Assembly: GCA_946544235.1 (NCBI GenBank)
Contig: CAMNMC010000117.1
Location: forward strand, 1-38,442
Source of the DNA: an uncultured Lachnospiraceae bacterium
Lineage (GTDB): Bacteria; Bacillota; Clostridia; Lachnospirales; Lachnospiraceae
Direction: 5' to 3'
Length of the DNA: 38,442 bases
A model generated the notes under the pieces. The model was not told where the DNA came from. It saw only the letters and a program-made list of their open reading frames with translations, and did no database searches. This document shows, in pieces, positions 33,076 through 38,442 of the stretch (within the stretch, counting starts at the first letter, position 1; each line of letters starts with the position of its first letter). The position numbers and the translations under genes were made by a program.

Positions 33076-33183
33076 AGCGGATGATCACAAACCGGCTTAC
33101 ACATAATTCTCAGTGGATGATCACAAAACGGCTAACACATAATTCTCAGCGGATGATCACAAACCGGCTTACATATAACTCTC
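33076..33183 (-). repeat. Three 36-bp tandem repeats after the ECF ATPase gene
   Basis: Units 33076-33111, 33112-33147 and 33148-33183 differ at a few positions (plus-strand core GGATGATCACAAA, CCGGCTTACACATAA). The first bases of a fourth, diverged copy coincide with the last codons of the ATPase gene (GTAATCTGCCACTGA). Each unit keeps the reading frame and each boundary reads TGA or TAA. Upstream sequence 33020-33060 holds a weaker relative. Confidence 0.85.
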
Positions 33184-34726
33184 AGTGGCAGATTACGATA
33201 ACACATCTGCCCGCCTCGATATAGCTCTTCACAACGCCCGAAAGCGCATCGATACCACCCTCATCAAGTCCGGCATCGGATTCATCGAGGATGAGATAGT
33301 CCGGCGTATTTGCAAGAATACCGGCAATTCCGACTCTTCTCTTCTCACCGCCGGAAAGAGCCTGCACGGGTCTTTGCCAGAGCACTTCATCAACATTCAT
33401 ATATGTAAGAGCATTTCTTGCCGATTTTACGGCACAGTCATTGTCAAAGCCCATATTTTTCGGTCCGAACATAACATCCTTTATGACGGAATCAGCAAAG
33501 AGCATCTTGTCCGGATTCTGAGCAACATAACCAACTCTCCTGCGGAGCAAATTGATATCAAAAATTATGCCCTCCTCCAGATTGCTCTCCGAGCTCTGTC
33601 TGACCGGATTCGGTCTGCGAAGCTTCGTGACCGGAAGAGCCTTGCCTTCAAGGAAAATACGTCCTTTTTTAGCCATCAGAAGGCCGTTAAGCAGCATTGC
33701 AAGCGTTGATTTACCGGAGCCGCTCTCGCCCTTCACAAGATATACCCTGCCCCTTTTAAAAGCATATGACACGTTCGCAAGTATCCTCTCTCTGCCATAG
33801 CCAAAGCTGACACGGTCAAGCTGAAGTGCCGCGGTATCATCTACAAGCTCTACCCTTTCCACGCTTTCAACCATAGCATAGTCGTCATTATTCTCTCTTA
33901 GAACTTTTTCTTCAATATATATCGGTTTTATCTCACTGTTAATTTCGGTGCGATTAATGGTACGTGTAAAAAGATCAATCTCCGGCACCAGTCCGGGAGC
34001 ATCCTTCAGTGAAACCGAAAATGCTGCCATTTCCTGCCCGTCGCTGTCGGAAATATCATCCGCCACGTCAGAATACCCTTCAACAACCTTACCGCTATCA
34101 AGCCTTATGACCCTGTCGCAGTATTTAGCAGTATCTTCTCTCTGGGTTATCAACAGAACAGTCTGTTTATTCGTCCTGGCCTGAGAGACAATATGCTCGA
34201 GCATTTTTGCCCTGACCTTATCACTCTGCATCGAGAAGGCTTCATCCAGCACCAGAATATGTGGTTCCATCAGAAGTATTGCCGCAACTGCTGCTCTCTG
34301 TTTCTCGCCTTCGCTGAAGGTTCTGAGATTCCTGTCAGCCTTATCAAGAAGGCCGAATCGTTTCATGAGTCCCTTTGTCTTCTTAACAGTCTCATCTACC
34401 GGTGTATTAAGATTTTCCAGACCAAACATTATATCTGCAGAGGCAATATCAAATACATGGTTATCCTCGGGATTCTGGAGCACTACAGCGCATTTTCTGT
34501 GCAGCCTTGTTATATTTCCAGGGAAACTGGTATCAAAGCCCGCTACAACGACCTTATCAGGCTCCTCAGGCATGTAGAGACCTGCAATATAGGCTGCAAG
34601 GGTTGATTTACCCGAGCCATTCGGTCCGGCTATCATAACTATTTCACCCTCATCAATATCTAGGCTTATACTGCTGCCCTCTATATATGGAATTTTAAGA
34701 TTTCTTATCTTGATAATGCTTTCCAT
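33182..34726 (-). CDS. ecfA: Fused two-domain ECF transporter ATPase (EcfA1-EcfA2-like), ends at the second H-loop
   Basis: 514 residues with two ABC ATPase domains in one chain; most Firmicutes have two genes. Domain 1: Walker A GPNGSGKST (34-42), Q84, signature FSEGEKQR (137-144), Walker B LVLDEAFS (D161, E162), but the H-loop position in LLITQRED is Q195 rather than His. A linker of about 80 residues follows. Domain 2: Walker A GESGSGKST (333-341), Q403, signature LSGGEKRR (457-464), Walker B LILDESDAGLD (D481, E482), and H514 as the very last residue. Family members usually carry 40-80 more residues after this His. The gene follows the alpha operon as in other Firmicutes. Confidence 0.9.
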   Translation of the reverse strand: MESIIKIRNLKIPYIEGSSISLDIDEGEIVMIAGPNGSGKSTLAAYIAGLYMPEEPDKVVVAGFDTSFPGNITRLHRKCAVVLQNPEDNHVFDIASADIMFGLENLNTPVDETVKKTKGLMKRFGLLDKADRNLRTFSEGEKQRAAVAAILLMEPHILVLDEAFSMQSDKVRAKMLEHIVSQARTNKQTVLLITQREDTAKYCDRVIRLDSGKVVEGYSDVADDISDSDGQEMAAFSVSLKDAPGLVPEIDLFTRTINRTEINSEIKPIYIEEKVLRENNDDYAMVESVERVELVDDTAALQLDRVSFGYGRERILANVSYAFKRGRVYLVKGESGSGKSTLAMLLNGLLMAKKGRIFLEGKALPVTKLRRPNPVRQSSESNLEEGIIFDINLLRRRVGYVAQNPDKMLFADSVIKDVMFGPKNMGFDNDCAVKSARNALTYMNVDEVLWQRPVQALSGGEKRRVGIAGILANTPDYLILDESDAGLDEGGIDALSGVVKSYIEAGRCVIVICH

Positions 34727-34887
34727 TTTGAAATACTGCTCTGACAGTCTATTACAGTAAATTCAACACCGTATATAAAATGAATATATGACGTACATAA
34801 TCACATCCATTGTGTGATGAATCAAATTAACTTCCTTTGGATACTTTAGCACATGAGGCGCCTGTTCGCAAGACTCGTAAACGTGAT

Positions 34888-34915
34888 AAAGGCTGTCGGT
34901 CACCCGACAGCCTTT
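34888..34915. terminator. Intrinsic terminator-type hairpin after rplQ
   Basis: AAAGGCTGTCGG (34888-34899) and CCGACAGCCTTT (34904-34915) pair perfectly around a 4-nt loop, starting 19 nt past the rplQ stop. The U-run is five long on the plus strand but only three on the minus strand used by rplQ, so some read-through into ecfA is likely. Confidence 0.7.
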
Positions 34916-34933
34916 TTGTATTTGAAAATACGA

Positions 34934-35470
34934 TTAAACTAACTCTAAGATTACTTCAAGAGCTCCGTCGCCCTTTCTCTGACCGATCTTAACGATTCTT
35001 GTGTATCCGCCTTCACGTCCAGCATACTTAACAGCATACTCGTTGAAAAGCTTATCTGTAAGATCAACCTTCTTTGTAGCAGCCTTCTTACCAGCCTGAG
35101 CTGTAGGAACTTCTGTTACAGGATAGAGAACCTTAAGCATCTCACGTCTTACATGAAGTCTTGATGGGAGATCCTTCTTGATCTTCTTCTCAACTTCATC
35201 AAATACTGTAACCTTCTTGCCGTCAATAACGTTCTTTACTCTGTTGCCGTCCTTATCTTTTCTTGCAACCTTGGTCTTAACAGTAACTTCTTCGAAGTTA
35301 TCCTTTTCCCTGATTGCCATCTTGATAAGCTTTTCAGCTATCTGACGAACTTCCTTAGCTCTTGCGTCTGTAGTCTTTATCTTACCATAGTTAAGAAGCA
35401 TTGTTACCTGATTTCTGAGAAGTGCCTTTCTCTGATCAGCCTTCTTACCAAGTTTTCTGTACATTGCCAT
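34934..35470 (-). CDS. rplQ: Large ribosomal subunit protein bL17
   Basis: 178 residues from ATG 35470 (MAMYRKLGKKADQRKALLRNQ), with GGAGG 9 nt upstream; the open frame to 35506 is leader. The usual bL17 is about 115-125 residues. Here an extension of about 50 residues (KVARKDKDGNRVKNVIDGKK and neighbours) lies between the conserved N-terminal half and GREGGYTRIVKIGQRKGDGA. I have the impression that such extended bL17 is common in Lachnospiraceae, which supports the taxonomy. It closes the alpha operon. Confidence 0.96.
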   Translation of the reverse strand: MAMYRKLGKKADQRKALLRNQVTMLLNYGKIKTTDARAKEVRQIAEKLIKMAIREKDNFEEVTVKTKVARKDKDGNRVKNVIDGKKVTVFDEVEKKIKKDLPSRLHVRREMLKVLYPVTEVPTAQAGKKAATKKVDLTDKLFNEYAVKYAGREGGYTRIVKIGQRKGDGALEVILELV

Positions 35471-35600
35471 TTTTATTTTCCTCCTTACCCCTGGCAGGGT
35501 CTTCACTGTGCTTACTAATTCCGATCCGTTAACAGATCAGCCTCCGTCAAAGCGTAAGCTTCTCCATCCGAACCGACTTCAGCCTAAGTGGTGATATTAA

Positions 35601-36572
35601 CTATTCCTCAACGTCCTGATTTGTTCCGTCGTTAAGTGAATAACCAAGCTCCTTGAGCTTTGCGAGAACCTCTTCAAGAGACTTACGTCCGAGGTTACGA
35701 ACCTTCATCATATCCTCAGGTGTCTTCTTGCAAAGTTCCTTAACTGTATTTATACCTGCTCTCTTAAGACAGTTATATGAACGAACTGAAAGCTCAAGTT
35801 CGTCAATAGTGATATCTGACTTGCTGACAGGCTCTTCCTTAATTGTGTCAACGATAACGCTTGCGTCCTTAGCAGTCTCTGAAAGATTAATGAAAAGATT
35901 CAGATGCTCGCTGAGAACCTTTGCTGCAAGGCTGACAGCCTCATCAGGTGCAAGTGATCCGTTTGTAAATACATCGAGTGTAAGTTTGTCATAGTCTGTG
36001 ATCTGACCTACACGGGTATTCTCTACAGTGAGGTTTACTCTCTGTACAGGTGTGTAGATAGAATCAACTGCTATTGTATCGATAGTTGTATCAAGCTCTT
36101 TGTTCTTGTCAGCGCTTACATAACCACGACCGTTTGTGATAAGAAGCTCCATCTCAAGTCTTGCCTCAGGGCCGCTGAGATTTGCGATAACAAGATCCGG
36201 ATTAAGGATCTCGATGTCGCCGTCAACTCTGATATCTGCAGCAGTAACAACAGTTGTTCCTGATGCTTCGATATAAGCAGTCTTAGGCTCGTTTGATGAT
36301 GAATTATTCTTGATAACAAGATCTTTGATATTTAAAACTATCTCTGTTACGTCTTCCTTAACTCCCGGAAGAGAACTGAACTCGTGGAGAACGTCCTTGA
36401 TCTTAACAGCGCTTACTGCTGTTCCCGGAAGAGATGAAAGCATAATTCTTCTGAGAGAATTACCCAGTGTTGTACCATAGCCTCTTTCAAGTGGCTCAAC
36501 TACAAATCTGCCATACTTATTGTCGTCTGACTTATCAGCGATCTCAATTCTTGGCTTTTCAAATTCAAACAC
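35601..36572 (-). CDS. rpoA: RNA polymerase alpha subunit
   Basis: 323 residues. The N-terminal assembly domain has [28 protein letters not shown]; the C-terminal domain, which contacts UP elements and activators, has [23 protein letters not shown] and [20 protein letters not shown]. Both domains and the linker are complete. It follows rpsD by 122 nt containing a strong hairpin and is followed by rplQ at 130 nt. Confidence 0.98.
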   Translation of the reverse strand: MFEFEKPRIEIADKSDDNKYGRFVVEPLERGYGTTLGNSLRRIMLSSLPGTAVSAVKIKDVLHEFSSLPGVKEDVTEIVLNIKDLVIKNNSSSNEPKTAYIEASGTTVVTAADIRVDGDIEILNPDLVIANLSGPEARLEMELLITNGRGYVSADKNKELDTTIDTIAVDSIYTPVQRVNLTVENTRVGQITDYDKLTLDVFTNGSLAPDEAVSLAAKVLSEHLNLFINLSETAKDASVIVDTIKEEPVSKSDITIDELELSVRSYNCLKRAGINTVKELCKKTPEDMMKVRNLGRKSLEEVLAKLKELGYSLNDGTNQDVEE

Positions 36573-36614
36573 TATGTTACCCTCCTTCTACTATCAAAAT
36601 AATATGCGTCTATA

Positions 36615-36655
36615 TATATCCTGCAGGTTCCCATCACCTGCAGAAGCAGGATATA
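36615..36655 (-). promoter_or_regulatory. Hairpin between rpsD and rpoA
   Basis: TATATCC (36615-36621) pairs with GGATATA (36649-36655), enclosing TGCAGGT/ACCTGCA (36622-36628 with 36636-36642) around a 7-nt loop. No U-run follows. It may balance rpoA expression against the ribosomal genes by processing or partial attenuation. Confidence 0.5.
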
Positions 36656-36694
36656 AAATATCCTGACATTAGATTCCGCAAATGATAATTTATC

Positions 36695-37288
36695 TTACTT
36701 AGAGTATAACTCGACGATAAGTGTCTCGTTAACCGGTACATCGATCTGCTCTCTCTCAGGCTTTGTTACAACTGTACCGCTAAGTGTTTCTGAATTTGAC
36801 TCAAGCCATGCTGGAACTGAAATTCCGCCGTTAGCTTCAACGATATCCTTAAATCTCTGAAGAGACTTGCTCTTCTCTCTGATCTCGATCTTGTCGCCTA
36901 CGCTTACCTTGTATGAAGGAATGTTTACACACTTGCCATTTACAAGTACAAACTTATGACCAACGATCTGTCTTGCTTCTCTTCTTGTTCTTGCAAATCC
37001 CATACGGAAGATTACATTGTCAAGACGAAGCTCAAGGAGTGTCATGAGGTTAGGACCTGCTGTTCCCTGCATCTTCTCTGCCTTAGCGAAAAGATTACGG
37101 AAAGGCTTCTCCTGTACTCCGTAAATGAACTTAGCCTTCTGCTTCTCACGAAGCTGCATACCATACTCGCTGATCTTTCTTCCAGCGTTCTTAGCTTTTC
37201 TTCTTGATTTCTTATTTACACCGAGATACATTGGCTCCATGCCGAGTGATCTGCATCTCTTAAGAACCGGGGTTCTATCAATTGCCAT
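36695..37288 (-). CDS. rpsD: Small ribosomal subunit protein uS4
   Basis: 197 residues. The S4 RNA-binding domain is clear: LELRLDNVIFRMGFARTRREARQIVGHKFVLVNGKCVNIPSYKV. The N-terminus MAIDRTPVLKRCRSLG lacks the Cys zinc ligands found in some uS4 proteins apart from a single Cys. In Bacillus rpsD is elsewhere; here it is in the alpha operon, the common Clostridia order. Start ATG 37288 has GAGGTACATAG upstream. Confidence 0.97.
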   Translation of the reverse strand: MAIDRTPVLKRCRSLGMEPMYLGVNKKSRRKAKNAGRKISEYGMQLREKQKAKFIYGVQEKPFRNLFAKAEKMQGTAGPNLMTLLELRLDNVIFRMGFARTRREARQIVGHKFVLVNGKCVNIPSYKVSVGDKIEIREKSKSLQRFKDIVEANGGISVPAWLESNSETLSGTVVTKPEREQIDVPVNETLIVELYSK

Positions 37289-37307
37289 TTTCTATGTACC
37301 TCCTCTA

Positions 37308-37703
37308 TCAGACTCTTCTTCTCTTTGGTGGACGACAACCGTTGTGTGGAACCGGTGTAACATCCTTAATAGTTAATACTTCAAGACCACATGCATTAAG
37401 AGCTCTGATAGCAGCTTCTCTTCCTGAACCTGGTCCCTTAACCATAACGTCAATAGTCTTAAGGCCGTAAGGAGCTGCTGCCTTAGCTGCTGTCTCTGCT
37501 GCCATCTGTGCTGCATAAGGAGTAGACTTCTTTGATCCTCTGAATCCGAGTCCACCTGCACTTGCCCATGAAAGAGCATTTCCTTCAGCATCAGTTAATG
37601 TAACTATTGTATTATTGAAAGAAGACTGAATGTGAGCCTGTCCATGCTCAACTACTCTTTTATTACGCTTCTTAGTAGCTTTTTTAGTAACTTTACCAGC
37701 CAT
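37308..37703 (-). CDS. rpsK: Small ribosomal subunit protein uS11
   Basis: 131 residues with family landmarks [54 protein letters not shown] and the C-terminus [18 protein letters not shown]. It forms the 30S platform with uS4 nearby. It lies 24 nt after rpsM and 19 nt before rpsD, and has GGAGG 8-12 nt upstream of its ATG. Confidence 0.98.
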   Translation of the reverse strand: MAGKVTKKATKKRNKRVVEHGQAHIQSSFNNTIVTLTDAEGNALSWASAGGLGFRGSKKSTPYAAQMAAETAAKAAAPYGLKTIDVMVKGPGSGREAAIRALNACGLEVLTIKDVTPVPHNGCRPPKRRRV

Positions 37704-37727
37704 TACTTTACTTTCCTCCTACCTTAA

Positions 37728-38096
37728 TTACTTCTTCTTGTTAGCAACCGTCTTCTTAGGTCCCTTACGTGTACGAGCGTTGTTCTTGGTGTTCTGACCA
37801 CGAACAGGGAGTCCCTTTCTGTGACGGATGCCACGATAGCAACCGATTTCCTGAAGACGCTTAATATTGAGAGCTGTCTCTCTTCTTAAATCACCTTCAA
37901 CTGTAAGAGTATCATTGATCAGATCACTGATCTTTCTAACTTCGTCATCTGTAAGATCACGAACTCTGGTGTCAGGATTAACGCCTGTCTTAGTAAGAAT
38001 CTTCTTTGAAGTTGGAAGACCTATACCATAAATATAGGTAAGTCCAATTTCGACACGTTTTTCTCTTGGTAAATCCACGCCTGAAATACGAGCCAT
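37728..38096 (-). CDS. rpsM: Small ribosomal subunit protein uS13
   Basis: 122 residues from ATG 38096 ([26 protein letters not shown]), which has GGAGG 11 nt upstream. The open frame to 38153 is non-coding leader. [28 protein letters not shown] is the diagnostic C-terminal RNA-binding tail. It is the first gene of the alpha operon seen here; infA and rpmJ, which usually sit directly upstream, are not recognisable in the remaining 346 nt. Confidence 0.98.
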   Translation of the reverse strand: MARISGVDLPREKRVEIGLTYIYGIGLPTSKKILTKTGVNPDTRVRDLTDDEVRKISDLINDTLTVEGDLRRETALNIKRLQEIGCYRGIRHRKGLPVRGQNTKNNARTRKGPKKTVANKKK

Positions 38097-38283
38097 ATTC
38101 CTTATTTCCTCCGTTAAATCTTTTTGATACGTAATACGGTCTCTGCCGCTCACTTGTTTCTTAGTGCCTTTGCACTGATTACTACCGACCTGTACTCTGA
38201 ATAACTTCTGTATGGAGTCAGAAGGTGAAATGTATATCCCAGTATCAGATCCTCCATATTATTATAGAATATAACATATCCGA

Positions 38284-38304
38284 TTCATCTTATTATAAGA
38301 TGAA
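38284..38304. promoter_or_regulatory. Perfect short hairpin upstream of rpsM
   Basis: TTCATCTTA (38284-38292) and TAAGATGAA (38296-38304) pair with a 3-nt loop. The gap 38097-38442 otherwise holds AT-rich sequence and a 21-codon reading frame; no confident promoter could be named. Confidence 0.4.
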
Positions 38305-38334
38305 AATGACGTACGAAATATGTTACAGCCGCTT

Positions 38335-38400
38335 CTACTTTTTTGCCTTGCCTGCCGTCTTTACAGGCAACCGCCGTGCATGACGAACACGGTAGTTCAT
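38335..38400 (-). CDS. Possible 21-residue basic peptide upstream of rpsM
   Basis: ATG 38400 to TAG 38335 encodes MNYRVRHARRLPVKTAGKAKK, rich in Arg and Lys. GGAGG lies only 2 nt before the ATG, closer than normal. It occupies the position where rpmJ (bL36) is expected but has none of the bL36 Cys/His zinc ligands. It may be a leader peptide or a chance frame. Confidence 0.2.
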   Translation of the reverse strand: MNYRVRHARRLPVKTAGKAKK

Positions 38401-38442
38401 CTCCTCCAGAATCCTTCTGCACTACTTATATAAGGTTTATAT

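Noticed and set aside
17006-33311. Further copies of the hairpin loop motif at 17006-17014 and 33303-33311
   Set aside because: GGCGTATTT occurs there inside coding regions, without the CTACAAC half and without flanking inverted repeats, so these are chance matches.
38335-38400. The 21-codon frame as rpmJ
   Set aside because: It lacks the bL36 Cys/His zinc ligands and is much shorter than the usual 37 residues.

Overview
The window looks like a chromosomal segment of a low-to-moderate GC Clostridia member, most likely Lachnospiraceae. The evidence is Firmicutes-type Shine-Dalgarno sites and sigma-A promoters, the rpsM-rpsK-rpsD-rpoA-rplQ / ecfA-ecfT-truA / rplM-rpsI gene order, a bL17 with an internal extension, a UPF0371 (DUF1846) protein, and a DUF6382-like/FHA/ParA-like protein. 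All taxonomy here is inference from gene content. Almost every gene lies on the minus strand; only upp and one large response regulator lie on the plus strand.

Region 1 (1-11,600). A giant surface protein, cut by the left window edge, starts at 4589. It carries a type IV pilin-like N-terminus followed by BspA/DUF285-type leucine-rich repeats. Divergent to it is upp. upp converges on an operon of two unassigned membrane proteins, diadenylate cyclase (cdaA), its YbbR-type partner (cdaR) and a sirtuin. A 188-nt imperfect palindrome separates upp from the sirtuin gene.

Region 2 (11,580-22,230). A sodium:solute symporter has a near-consensus promoter. A nitroreductase follows, then a MoxR ATPase / DUF58 / transglutaminase operon, a UPF0371 protein and an FHA/ATPase protein. 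Three hairpins in this region and its left border share a conserved apical sequence on unrelated arms.

Region 3 (22,319-27,727). A hybrid histidine kinase (dCache-like sensor, HisKA, HATPase, REC, HPt) is divergent from a five-domain response regulator. The regulator reads REC, GGDEF, a degenerate GGDEF-like segment, REC and HD-GYP. Together they suggest a phosphorelay controlling cyclic-di-GMP synthesis and breakdown.

Region 4 (27,988-38,442). This is the conserved ribosomal and ECF-transporter block. It is interrupted between truA and rplM, where most Firmicutes have nothing, by a small Gly/Asn-rich protein, a structured 270-nt non-coding stretch and a stand-alone reverse transcriptase with an unusual motif B. 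This RT island is the best candidate for an undescribed system. The same block has a fused two-domain ECF ATPase that ends at its H-loop next to three 36-bp tandem repeats, and a TruA with a Ser/Asp-rich insertion.

No rRNA, tRNA, CRISPR array, transposase or integrase was seen.
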